DNA from: a virus
Strand: one strand, 5' to 3'
DNA length: 23,323 bases
Virus record (IMG/VR): IMGVR_UViG_3300033149_000677
Coordinates: 1 to 23,323 of that record
A program made the translations under genes and the position numbers. Shown here piece by piece: positions 6,179 to 13,831 of the stretch. The notes below the pieces were generated by a model that was given only the letters and a program-made list of their open reading frames with translations, was not told the origin of the DNA and did not search any database. How positions within the stretch are numbered: position 1 is the stretch's first letter; each line of letters begins with the position of its first letter.

Positions 6179-7972
6179 ATGCCTTCACTATCCGAAGCAC
6201 AAGGCGGCAAGATAAAACCTGCCGGTCATAAACAAACATTCGAACCATGGCAAATTAACGAGATTCTGAAATGTCAGAATGATGCCATCTATTTCTCTCG
6301 TAATTATGTCATGATTCAAAACCCCGTCCTCGGGGCAATGAAGTTCGATCTCTACGATTACCAAGAAAGTCTAATCGATGTCTACCAAGACAACAGATTG
6401 ACTATCGCTATGCTCTCCCGTCAGTGTGGTAAGACGCAAACCGCTGCCGCATTTCTATTGTGGTGGGCTATCTTCAAAAAAGACCAACGTATACTCATCG
6501 CATCGAAAGATGCTGAAGGTGCAACGGATATCATGGAACGCCTATGGTATGCTTACGAAGAATTGCCGTGGTGGCTCAAGCCCGGAGCAGAAACCAACAT
6601 CGTAACTCGAAAGAAGTTCGACAACGGTTCCAGCATCTTCGCTTCAGCTACAACTGCTACCAGTGGTCGTGGTAAAGCCAACTCCCTAATTTATCTCGAC
6701 GAGTTCGCATTCGTGCGTCCGGGTATTGCTGATAAATTCTGGACATCAATCTACCCAACAATCGCTACCGGTGGTAAATGTATCATCACCAGTACTCCCA
6801 ACTCAGACGAAGACAAGTTCGCTAAAATCTGGTTCAACTCTAAAATGGCTGCATCTTCTGATCCGTGGGTGGATGTATATGCCGCACGTCAAAAGGATGC
6901 CGGTTCAATAGACGAACAAGAAGATGATGAAGAGTGGCAAATTCTGTACGAGAACGATGAAGCGAGACTTGATTTTGAGGCTAAGGAAGACGAGGACTTG
7001 TTCGAAGGCGAAGAAGAACTGGAAGGATTTGCAGGATTTCACGCACACTGGACTACGATTCCTGATGGCGTCGGTGGCTTCCGTGGACAAAAATTCAAGA
7101 ACCAAATTATCAGGGCTGGTCTGTCAGAAGCAGAATGGCTGAGCGAATTCGAATGCGCATTCGTATCTGGTGATTCCACTCTGATTGCTGCTACTAAGCT
7201 GGCAGGATTGAAGGGCGTCGTCAAGAAACCAAGGTTCATTGACAAGTGGGGAATGCGCTGGTACTCCGAAATCAAGCCGAATCAAATCTACGGTGTGGTA
7301 CTAGACCCGTCCGAGGGTGTTGGTGCAGACGATGCGTGCATCCAAGTTTGGGAAATCCCACAGATGCGACAAGTAGCTGAGTGGAATAACAACTGGGCGG
7401 ATCAGGTCGAGCAAACCAAGATGCTCCGAAGAACTCTGAAGCGAATCTACATGATTCAAATGAATGACACGGAACACACGACGGGATGCCAGACTTATTA
7501 CTCTGTGGAACGTAACGGACTCGGAATCGGTATACTCAATTCCATTGATTATGAGAACGAGCAAACATTCCCGGGCTACCTAATCGACTCAACCATGACA
7601 TCGGTCAACGCACGCGGTGACGGAATGAACACTGGTTCTCCGAACAAATGGAGAGGACTCCTGACCAATGTCACGTCCAAGCGTCGATACAGTGTGGAAC
7701 TGAAAAACCTCATCGAGAGAAATCTGTTCATCCCCCGTTCCAAGCACTTAGCTTCACAGTTGAAGACATTCGTCCGGTCTGGTGCTAGCTACGCTGCGAA
7801 GGAAGGAGCCAAGGACGATATCGTAATGTCCTGCGTGTTAATGGCTATGCTGATTGATGAAGTCAGATTCCATGAACCGGACTTGGATGACCTAATACGT
7901 CCTGACATGGACGACTACGACGCGGATGACTTCGACCATCCTGACAATATGGCCATGCTTCCCATGCTCTGA
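6179..7972 (+). CDS. gp17: Large terminase subunit (packaging ATPase-nuclease), T4 gp17-like
   Basis: The 597-aa packaging motor has both gp17 domains. The ATPase has an adenine-binding region around residues 56-65, Walker A SRQCGKT (80-86), Walker B LIYLDEF (170-176) and coupling motif TSTPN (204-208). The RNase-H-fold nuclease has acidic residues in VVLDPSEG (Asp376), SVERNGLG (Glu444) and AKDDIVMS (Asp546/547), corresponding to T4 D401, E458 and D542. Between the coupling motif and the FHAHWTTIPD segment lies a highly acidic insertion (about 240-283). The C-terminus is also acidic (568-590). The ATG directly follows the upstream stop (TAAATG) with no clear SD, suggesting coupled translation. 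The enzyme cuts concatemers and pumps DNA through the portal. Confidence 0.97.
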   Translation: MPSLSEAQGGKIKPAGHKQTFEPWQINEILKCQNDAIYFSRNYVMIQNPVLGAMKFDLYDYQESLIDVYQDNRLTIAMLSRQCGKTQTAAAFLLWWAIFKKDQRILIASKDAEGATDIMERLWYAYEELPWWLKPGAETNIVTRKKFDNGSSIFASATTATSGRGKANSLIYLDEFAFVRPGIADKFWTSIYPTIATGGKCIITSTPNSDEDKFAKIWFNSKMAASSDPWVDVYAARQKDAGSIDEQEDDEEWQILYENDEARLDFEAKEDEDLFEGEEELEGFAGFHAHWTTIPDGVGGFRGQKFKNQIIRAGLSEAEWLSEFECAFVSGDSTLIAATKLAGLKGVVKKPRFIDKWGMRWYSEIKPNQIYGVVLDPSEGVGADDACIQVWEIPQMRQVAEWNNNWADQVEQTKMLRRTLKRIYMIQMNDTEHTTGCQTYYSVERNGLGIGILNSIDYENEQTFPGYLIDSTMTSVNARGDGMNTGSPNKWRGLLTNVTSKRRYSVELKNLIERNLFIPRSKHLASQLKTFVRSGASYAAKEGAKDDIVMSCVLMAMLIDEVRFHEPDLDDLIRPDMDDYDADDFDHPDNMAMLPML

Positions 7973-7990
7973 CTTGACTTTCTCTTTGGT

Positions 7991-8015
7991 CGGTATCATC
8001 TTGATTATGATACTG
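7991..8015. promoter_or_regulatory. Perfect dyad before dut (operator or hairpin)
   Basis: GTATCAT (7993-7999), 7-base spacer, ATGATAC (8007-8013) form a perfect inverted repeat, extendable by C7991-G8015 and a G-T pair. The 63-base gap between gp17 and dut also holds TTGACT (7974-7979) and -10-like TATGAT (8006-8011), which lies in the right arm. The spacing between them is not standard. There is no T-tract, so it is not a typical terminator. A repressor operator over an early promoter or an mRNA hairpin near the dut start are the options. Confidence 0.45.
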
Positions 8016-8035
8016 ACAATTACTAAGAGAAAACC

Positions 8036-8626
8036 ATGGCATCGGACCGTAAATTTGAGAAGGCTTTTACTGAACAGGACATGTTAGATTCCATTGCTTC
8101 CGATTTTGGTGGTGGTGAATCCGCAGTGGATACTGCCCTCCCTACCCCAGAGCGGGTGGACGAAGCAGCACACATTCCACGCGTTCGTGTGAAGGTTAAA
8201 AAGCTCCCCCATTTCGACGGACTCTCCGAACTCGCCATGGCTACAATTGGTAGCGTCGGTATCGATCTTTACTGTGCGGTCAATAAGTCGGTTTGCCTAA
8301 ATAACATGGGTGCGAGGGAAATAATTCCTACGGGAATTTCCATCGAACTACCGATTGGTTTCGAAGCTCAAATTCGACCACGGTCTGGATTGGCAGCAAA
8401 ATACGGGATCACCGTTCTCAATACACCGGGAACAATAGATTCTGATTATCGGGGCGAGATAGGCGTCATCTTGGTGAACCTATCTACAAAGAAATTCTTC
8501 GTTGAACGAGGAATGAGAATAGCCCAGATGGTTGTCAAACCTACTATCATACCGGTTCTCGACTATGTTGAAGAACTGGACTTGACAGGACGTGGTGAAG
8601 GCGGATTCGGATCAACCGGACAATAA
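8036..8626 (+). CDS. dut: Deoxyuridine 5'-triphosphate nucleotidohydrolase (dUTPase)
   Basis: The enzyme hydrolyses dUTP to dUMP and pyrophosphate, keeping uracil out of phage DNA and feeding dTMP synthesis. All five motifs of the trimeric dUTPase family are present: GSVGIDLYC (72-80), RPRSGLAAKYG (114-124), NTPGTIDSDYRGEIG (129-143), RGMRIAQMVV (158-167) and GRGEGGFGSTG (185-195). The aspartate of motif 3 is retained. At 196 aa it is longer than the usual 150 or so because of an N-terminal extension of about 46 residues (acidic, Gly/Glu-rich, low complexity) before the canonical start near IPRVRVKVKKL. The ATG at 8036 has a weak AAGAGA upstream. A later start inside the extension is possible but no better RBS was seen. 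Confidence 0.96.
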   Translation: MASDRKFEKAFTEQDMLDSIASDFGGGESAVDTALPTPERVDEAAHIPRVRVKVKKLPHFDGLSELAMATIGSVGIDLYCAVNKSVCLNNMGAREIIPTGISIELPIGFEAQIRPRSGLAAKYGITVLNTPGTIDSDYRGEIGVILVNLSTKKFFVERGMRIAQMVVKPTIIPVLDYVEELDLTGRGEGGFGSTGQ

Positions 8627-8704
8627 CTTAATAGAACTGTATAAAACTGTAATAAATTTGTAGATTCAATAAAGAACTGCATATAACTTAAGAGGAATAG
8701 TCTA
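8627..8704 (+). promoter_or_regulatory. AT-rich gp32 leader, candidate autogenous translational operator
   Basis: The 78 bases between dut and gp32 have 19 G/C by hand count (about 24%) against roughly half in the flanks. They contain repeated AACTG-plus-A/T units (near 8634, 8645 and 8675). The leader ends in AAGAGGAA, 8 bases before the gp32 ATG. T4 gp32 represses its own translation by binding an unstructured AU-rich leader next to a pseudoknot; this leader is a plausible equivalent. A TTGTAG-18-TATAAC pair (8658-8687) could be a promoter but would start transcription inside the SD. Confidence 0.5.
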
Positions 8705-9886
8705 ATGACTACAATGCTAGAACGCATGCGTGCCCGCGTGCAAGAACGTGCCCCACAATTCGAAAAAGATTACTCAATCTACGCATTCTGGAACCTTAAA
8801 TTTGGTGGATCAAGTACCTTCCGCCTGTTGCCATTCAACGACCCGTATACCGGTGGTTTCTGGACCGAAAAGGTCATGCTGCCAATGCAATTCACCGATC
8901 CCAGTGATCCTGAAAAGGTTGTTAAGTTCATGGCTCCGTGTCGTGAAATGTATGATCACGCCAACAAATGCCCTATCCTCGTACCCGTGCGCGAACTGTA
9001 CGACGAAGAAAAGGAACTGCGGAACTCTGGTAACACCAAGGAAGCCGACAAGCTGAAGAAGATCGCCGGTTTTCACTGGAAGAAGCCTACCTTCTACTAC
9101 CAAGGATTTGTTAACAAGTCCGGCATGGCGGAAGAAGAAACTCCAGAAAATCCGATTCGTGTCTTTCCGTTCAACAAGAAGATTCATCAGATCATCTATA
9201 ACTCGATCTTCCATTCCGACGAAGACCCGTATGAAACTCTACCATGTGGTGAGTTCACTCAGGAAGACGTTGAAGCGCTTCTCGGTGACGGCGATGTAGA
9301 TATGTCGATTTTCGACGGCTACAACTTCATCGTCAAGAAGGGACAACAGGGCGAATACGCCGACTGGACAACTTCGTCTGGCTGGTCCAAGTCCCAGAGC
9401 CCACTTACTGATGAGCAACTGGCTGCTATCGCGGAGTACAAACTCCACGACCTGACCAAGCGTCTGCCTGACCGTCCAAGCGAAGAGATGTATGAAGTGC
9501 TGGCTGAGATGATGACTCTCTCCGTTCAGCGCCAACTTACTGGCGAAGTCGCGGTATGGAACACCGAATGGGAAGCACTTGGTTTCAAGCCTTTCCGTCA
9601 GCGTGGTGACAAGTCCCAAGCTGGAGATGCAACTAAATCTTCCGCTCCGGCTTCCACTGAAGAAGGCGCAGGTGCCGGTAGTGCACTCGACCGTCTGAAA
9701 GCTGCACGCGGTAAGACCGCTGAAGCTCCAGCCGAAACCGAAGCCGAATCACCAGCCGAGGTTGCAGCCGCAGCCGACACTGATGTCAAGGTTGAAGAAG
9801 TTGCTGTTCCTGAAGAAGCGGGTGAGACTCAGGTCTCCGATCTTGCAGCTAAGATCAAAGCTCGTGTAGGTAAGAAATCGGCGTAA
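8705..9886 (+). CDS. gp32: Single-stranded DNA-binding protein, T4 gp32-like
   Basis: The product is 393 aa, against 301 in T4. It has the gp32 layout: a basic N-terminal segment for cooperative binding (MLERMRARVQERAP), an OB-type core opening with YAFWNLKFGGSSTFRLLPF (26-44), a KFMAPC...CP segment corresponding to the zinc-binding strand, HWKKPTFYYQGFV, and NPIRVFPFNKKIHQIIYN (146-163). From about residue 310 it becomes an Ala/Glu/Pro-rich acidic low-complexity tail, the partner-binding region in T4. It ends, unusually, in a basic helix DLAAKIKARVGKKSA. Cys79-X9-Cys89 keeps the T4 C77/C87 spacing, but the third cysteine (T4 C90) is replaced by Leu in CPIL and no histidine matches H64. The protein coats ssDNA in replication and recombination with UvsX and the UvsY-like protein downstream. 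Confidence 0.9.
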   Translation: MTTMLERMRARVQERAPQFEKDYSIYAFWNLKFGGSSTFRLLPFNDPYTGGFWTEKVMLPMQFTDPSDPEKVVKFMAPCREMYDHANKCPILVPVRELYDEEKELRNSGNTKEADKLKKIAGFHWKKPTFYYQGFVNKSGMAEEETPENPIRVFPFNKKIHQIIYNSIFHSDEDPYETLPCGEFTQEDVEALLGDGDVDMSIFDGYNFIVKKGQQGEYADWTTSSGWSKSQSPLTDEQLAAIAEYKLHDLTKRLPDRPSEEMYEVLAEMMTLSVQRQLTGEVAVWNTEWEALGFKPFRQRGDKSQAGDATKSSAPASTEEGAGAGSALDRLKAARGKTAEAPAETEAESPAEVAAAADTDVKVEEVAVPEEAGETQVSDLAAKIKARVGKKSA

Positions 9887-9895
9887 GCTGATGTG

Positions 9896-9946
9896 CCCGA
9901 CCCTGCTGAACGATTACCTCCTTTTAGTTCGCGGGGTCGGGTTTTT
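9896..9946 (+). terminator. Long terminator-type hairpin after gp32 with anti-SD-like loop
   Basis: CCCGACCC (9896-9903) pairs with GGGTCGGG (9934-9941), followed by TTTTT (9942-9946). The stem continues inward by T-G, G-C and C-G pairs, one bulged T9907, and GAAC/GTTC (9908-9911, 9927-9930), giving 15 pairs. The 15-base loop (9912-9926) reads GATTACCTCCTTTTA, close to the 3' end of bacterial 16S rRNA. It lies between gp32 and uvsX and would separate their transcripts at least partly. Confidence 0.8.
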
Positions 9947-9969
9947 GCCTAAACTGAGAGGAAACAATT

Positions 9970-11157
9970 ATGGCTAGTAAATTCACAAAGAAGCGCCAGA
10001 AGGCGTTCTCAACTCTAAAATCTGAGACGATTAAAGCAGGGTTTTCCAACATCGACATGTGGGTTGATATGGGAAATTTCTCAATGAATCGTATCATGTC
10101 CGGCAAGTTCAATGAAGGACTGCTGTTCGGACGACAGTATGTATATTACGGCGAGTCTGGTTCGGGCAAATCCCTACAGACAGCTTATGCATGCGCTAAT
10201 GCACAAAAGGCACATAACGCGTTTGTCCTATGGATCGACGTGGAAAAGGCAACCGATGATGTCGCTGGTCAGCAATGGCTTGAACGTGTCGGTGTCGATC
10301 TTGACGAAGATAATTTTCAGTACATGACTGGCGCTACGCTCAGCGATTGTAAGAAGACTGTCTCAGAAATGTGCAAGATGTACCGTGAAGCATACGAGGC
10401 TGGCGACTTTGACAGACCAATGGTCATCGTTGTTGATTCGTGGTCTGCGGCTATGACCGAAAAGCAATGGGAAGAAGCTCAGGCTGGTACCATTGTTGGT
10501 GACATGGGACAGAAGGCTAAACAGACCGGTGACGTGGTTCAGTCCATCACCCATCTGTGCAGCCACTTACCTGTCATGGTATTGGGTGTCGGTCACATCA
10601 TGGACAATCAGGAAAAGTACGGAGCGAAGCACAAGACTACCGGCGGTCATAAGATGTTTTATATGGCATCGGGTTGTCTCATGTTGACCAAGGTGGCACT
10701 CAAGGAGAACGATAAAAATCGTGCTATTGAGGATAAAGAAGTCGCGAAGTATTGGGCGGACATGAAGGCAGGCATGACTGCGGATCACAAGAAGCGTAGT
10801 CAGATTATTGGTCACGTTTGTGTCATTGATAATCTCAAGTCCCGCGCATCCAAGCCCGGACAGCGCATCGAAATTCAAGTGCCGTTCAACACTGGTATGG
10901 ACGCGTATTCTGGTCTGTTCGATCTGCTCATGTACGAAGGTGCCATCACGGTTCCGTCAATAGGTTGGTATCAAATCGGTAAAGGGGACACACTCCAGAA
11001 ATTCCGCAAAGGGGATTTCCGAAAGCATGCTGATGCTGCGATGATATGGGCTGATGATCTGAATCCGAGTGGTGTCTCGCGCCCGCTTACCGATGAAGAA
11101 GTCAAAGCAGAACTTGCTGCGGCGGATGCTGAGGAAGACGAGGCTACTGATGAGTAA
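9970..11157 (+). CDS. uvsX: UvsX RecA-like recombinase
   Basis: The 395-aa product (T4 UvsX 391) is the strand-exchange recombinase that drives recombination-dependent replication. Walker A GESGSGKS is at 61-68, ALWID-type beta strand FVLWIDVEKATD at 85-96, Walker B MVIVVDSWS at 151-159. VMVLGVGHIMDNQEKYG and the KTTGGHKMFYMASG DNA-binding loop region follow, then the UvsX-type C-terminal pattern FNTGMDAYSGLFDLLMYEGAI and an acidic end. In KTTGGHKMFYMASG the GG matches the GGGTGPMYSAD region of T4 UvsX. AGAGGAAA lies 5 bases before the ATG. The stop overlaps the next gene by 8 bases, so UvsX and the UvsY-like partner are translationally linked. Confidence 0.93.
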   Translation: MASKFTKKRQKAFSTLKSETIKAGFSNIDMWVDMGNFSMNRIMSGKFNEGLLFGRQYVYYGESGSGKSLQTAYACANAQKAHNAFVLWIDVEKATDDVAGQQWLERVGVDLDEDNFQYMTGATLSDCKKTVSEMCKMYREAYEAGDFDRPMVIVVDSWSAAMTEKQWEEAQAGTIVGDMGQKAKQTGDVVQSITHLCSHLPVMVLGVGHIMDNQEKYGAKHKTTGGHKMFYMASGCLMLTKVALKENDKNRAIEDKEVAKYWADMKAGMTADHKKRSQIIGHVCVIDNLKSRASKPGQRIEIQVPFNTGMDAYSGLFDLLMYEGAITVPSIGWYQIGKGDTLQKFRKGDFRKHADAAMIWADDLNPSGVSRPLTDEEVKAELAAADAEEDEATDE

Positions 11158-11710
11158 GTCGCGCAGAGCGCAGAGATGGTTCGACACGGTTCGTGACGCA
11201 TATGATGACCTCGATGATGATGACAAGAAGGACACATTCATCAACGCGGTCATTGGTGCGTCGGAGTACTTTCTTAAAGTGGAAAAAGATTCCACCGACG
11301 AGCTTTTGATTGTCGGTAGACTTGAGAGCATGTTGCAAGAAAATACTGCACTCGGTTATTTCTACAACAGCGTTCACACTGACGCCCTCCAGATACGAAA
11401 GTATCTAGAAACGGTATTATCAGATTATGAATACAAGAAGTATGTTTGGTATCAAACCACATCTGATGGCAAAGCACTACTCGGCACCAAACCAACAGCG
11501 ACCGATCTCAAAAATCACATCAAGGCGGAAGATGTGGTTACCTTGCTAAACGACTGCATCCGGCTTATTGCCGACCGCCAACATGTATTGGAAGACCTTC
11601 GGGAAGGATTCATCACCCGTGGATTCACTCTGAAGACCATTACCGATATCCGAATAGCAAAACTTGAAGAGGTATGGATCGATGGGACACGCGAAACAGA
11701 TAACTCCTGA
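11150..11710 (+). CDS. uvsY: UvsY-like recombination mediator (probable)
   Basis: The reading frame runs back to 11069 inside uvsX, but ATG 11150 (ATGAGTAAG) with GAGGAAG 12 bases upstream, overlapping the uvsX stop, is the likely start; this gives 186 aa. The C-terminal 70 residues parallel T4 UvsY (137 aa). TDLKNHIKAEDVVTLLNDC corresponds to SEMKTVLSADKDVLKVDTS, and ITRGFTLKTITDIRIAKLE (155-173) to IKSRGFAIKHIQDMRAFEA. The upstream helix with YLETVLSDYEYKKYVWYQ also fits. UvsY loads UvsX onto gp32-coated ssDNA. The flanking genes are gp32, uvsX and uvsW, exactly its partners. The similarity is by eye and weak in the N-terminal half, which has an acidic DDLDDDDKKD stretch not found in T4. 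Confidence 0.65.
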   Translation: MSKSRRAQRWFDTVRDAYDDLDDDDKKDTFINAVIGASEYFLKVEKDSTDELLIVGRLESMLQENTALGYFYNSVHTDALQIRKYLETVLSDYEYKKYVWYQTTSDGKALLGTKPTATDLKNHIKAEDVVTLLNDCIRLIADRQHVLEDLREGFITRGFTLKTITDIRIAKLEEVWIDGTRETDNS

Positions 11711-12380
11711 GCCGACTAAACCCGGTACGCTGATTGATATTGAAGGTGAAAGACATATTTTCAATGGCCTATTTTGGCAACCGTTACGCGGTCGTGAGCT
11801 AAACAACTCGTTGCAGACATACGGTGGCAGTTTTGTATGGCCGCTAGACCCTTATGCTGACGAAATTGACTATCTCTCGGTGGCTCACGGACTCGCATGT
11901 GAGATGCGTTACGGCAATCAATCACCATATCCGCTTCCGGTTGCTTGGCATTCGGTAGCATTAAGCCATGTGGTGCCCCAGAAGTACGCTCAGACGGCGT
12001 TAATTCATGACGCAGCCGAAGCCTACCTCAAGGACATGCCGCGCCCTATACGTCGTCAGGAGCCGTTCAAGAGCATCTATGATGCGATTGAAGACAAGCT
12101 ACTGAGGACTTGCTTCGAATACTTTGGTGTTGACTATTCACTCATGGACGATGAGTTCCTGTATTACGACATCAAAATGAGTTGGTGCGAGATGACCGTA
12201 TGGGCTCGTACCAGTCCTGTATTCGAAGCGAAGCTGAATGCATTACATATATCATCCCCCGAACGCATTGAAGATTCTCTCGACGAGGACTACATTAAAT
12301 GGGTGGAGAGATGTCCGCGCCATGAAATGTGGCAAAGCGCTGAGAAGGCGTGGCTAGAGCGGTACGATGAATTATTCTGA
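11682..12380 (+). CDS. HD-domain metal-dependent phosphohydrolase
   Basis: The frame opens with a TTG at 11664, but ATG 11682 with AGAGG 9 bases upstream is the better start (232 aa), overlapping the previous gene by 29 bases. HD-family signatures are visible: the first histidine in VAWHSVALSH, then ALIHDAAEAYLKDMPRPIRR (HD pair followed by EAY.KD.P.P), typical of the YfbR/5'-nucleotidase-like branch that dephosphorylates dNMPs using divalent metal. Later aspartates (LYYDIKMSW) could complete the site. N-terminal to this are about 70 residues of unclear fold (IDIEGERHIFNGLFWQPLRG). In context it may recycle host nucleotides or adjust dNTP pools; substrate is inference. The stop overlaps the uvsW start (TGATG). 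Confidence 0.85.
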   Translation: MGHAKQITPEPTKPGTLIDIEGERHIFNGLFWQPLRGRELNNSLQTYGGSFVWPLDPYADEIDYLSVAHGLACEMRYGNQSPYPLPVAWHSVALSHVVPQKYAQTALIHDAAEAYLKDMPRPIRRQEPFKSIYDAIEDKLLRTCFEYFGVDYSLMDDEFLYYDIKMSWCEMTVWARTSPVFEAKLNALHISSPERIEDSLDEDYIKWVERCPRHEMWQSAEKAWLERYDELF

Positions 12381-13831
12381 TGCCAACAGCAAAGATAGTT
12401 ATACATGATGAAGTCAATGTAGAATTCCGTGGGGTAGACCCTGACACCCTCTATGAGTGTCAGGAAGAATTAACCTACTACGTCCCGGGCTACATACACA
12501 TGGCGAAGGTAAAACTTGGCTGGTGGGACGGGCGAATCAAACTAATGAAAGCCTCGGGGTACACCAGCTTCAACCTGATTGAATACATCGACCCCATCCT
12601 AGTACAAGCGGGATATAATTTCGAAATTATTGACGAACGCTCTTGGGTCGATAATGTTTCCGACAAGCTACAATACATCGACGACTCTTATCTTAACGGT
12701 TTCTTAGATCGTGAGGGTAATCCGATCACGTTATGGAAGCACCAAGTCACCGCCGTCAACACAGCAATTGAGCGTGGGCAGGGTGTATTGGAACTCGCTA
12801 CCGGTGCAGGTAAAACTATCATCTGCGGCATCATGGCTAAGGTGTGGGCTCCTCACGGGCGCGTCGTAATTATTGTTCCTAGCATCGACCTCATTCTCCA
12901 AACACATTATGAGTTTCAACAGCGGATGGGATTGGATGCCGGTATCTGGTATGGTGAACGCAAAGAACGTAAGCAAGTTACCATAGCTACATTGCAGAGC
13001 TTGGATCACTTTCCTGAACTGTTCAATGAAGTTATCTGTGTCATCGTGGACGAAGTACACCAAGCCAAGGCACAGGTACTAGGTGAGATGCTGTCCGGTC
13101 CCGCTGCTAATGTTCCATTCCGATTTGGTTGCACGGGAACGCTTCCAAAAGAAGACCTATTCCGAAAGCAAATCGAAGCTACGATTGGTAAGCACATTTA
13201 CGTGGTTCGCTCGAAGCATCTACAAGACCTTGGCGTGCTCGCAAAGGCGGAGGTCTACCAAATGAAGTTGGGAGACTCGAAGAATCCTACATGGGAGAAA
13301 GCATCAGCCCACCATGAACTCTGGAAGGACGAATTGGATTGGATGTTTTCCGATGAATTCCGCATGATGTATTTGGCTGTCACCATCGAAGAGATTGTCG
13401 AAGAGTTCGGCAATACGTTGGTGTTGGTTCAGTACCGTGAACACGGAAAGAAGTTGGCAGCATTATTACCTGATGCCATATCGCTTGATGGTAGAGACAA
13501 GAATCGCCGAGACCACTACGAGACGTTTAACAATAACGACAACGGTTTGCTTATTTGTACATACGGCATTGCATCCACCGGTATCGACATACCCAGAATT
13601 TTCAATCTCGTCATAATTGAGCCGGGGAAAAAGTTTGAAAAAGTTATGCAGACTCTCGGTCGTGGTTTTAGAATAGCCGAGGACAAGGACCATGTTAACA
13701 TCTTCGATATATTCGGAGACTCTGGCTTGAGTAAAAAACATGCCGCGTCCAGAAGAACGTTTTATAAAGATGCCCAACAACCATTACAAATAATCGAGGT
13801 GGAGTACTACGATGTTAATACTAACGGCTGA
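12380..13831 (+). CDS. uvsW: UvsW-type SF2 helicase
   Basis: The length of 483 aa compares with 503 for T4 UvsW, a helicase that remodels branched DNA and R-loops and switches origin to recombination-dependent replication. The N-terminal about 110 residues (GWWDGRIKLM, dsDNA-binding module) precede helicase motifs: LWKHQ Q-like region, Walker A ATGAGKT (140-146), IVPSIDL, DEVH (224-227; DEAH-type), CTGTLPKE motif III, CTYGIASTGIDIP (motif V) and QTLGRGFR (motif VI, arginine finger). The start overlaps the HD gene stop by 1 base, and the end overlaps the following gene by 20 bases. All catalytic motifs are intact. Confidence 0.95.
   Translation: MPTAKIVIHDEVNVEFRGVDPDTLYECQEELTYYVPGYIHMAKVKLGWWDGRIKLMKASGYTSFNLIEYIDPILVQAGYNFEIIDERSWVDNVSDKLQYIDDSYLNGFLDREGNPITLWKHQVTAVNTAIERGQGVLELATGAGKTIICGIMAKVWAPHGRVVIIVPSIDLILQTHYEFQQRMGLDAGIWYGERKERKQVTIATLQSLDHFPELFNEVICVIVDEVHQAKAQVLGEMLSGPAANVPFRFGCTGTLPKEDLFRKQIEATIGKHIYVVRSKHLQDLGVLAKAEVYQMKLGDSKNPTWEKASAHHELWKDELDWMFSDEFRMMYLAVTIEEIVEEFGNTLVLVQYREHGKKLAALLPDAISLDGRDKNRRDHYETFNNNDNGLLICTYGIASTGIDIPRIFNLVIIEPGKKFEKVMQTLGRGFRIAEDKDHVNIFDIFGDSGLSKKHAASRRTFYKDAQQPLQIIEVEYYDVNTNG

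Noticed and set aside
8297-8303. CTAAATA box inside dut
   Set aside because: Within a coding region with no gene start nearby; taken as chance.
8658-8687. TTGTAG-18-TATAAC promoter before gp32
   Set aside because: The start would fall inside the gp32 SD and remove it; kept only as a remark in the leader entry.
9598-9789. Antisense ORF over the gp32 C-terminal tail
   Set aside because: Low-complexity shadow of Ala/Glu codons; no RBS or independent evidence.
9912-9926. Perfect SD (GGAGG) on the minus strand in the hairpin region
   Set aside because: No start codon at a usable distance follows on the minus strand; it is the complement of the anti-SD-like loop.
11069-11149. Extended N-terminus of the UvsY-like frame inside uvsX
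   Set aside because: Arg-rich, out-of-frame translation of uvsX; ATG 11150 at the uvsX stop has a usable SD.
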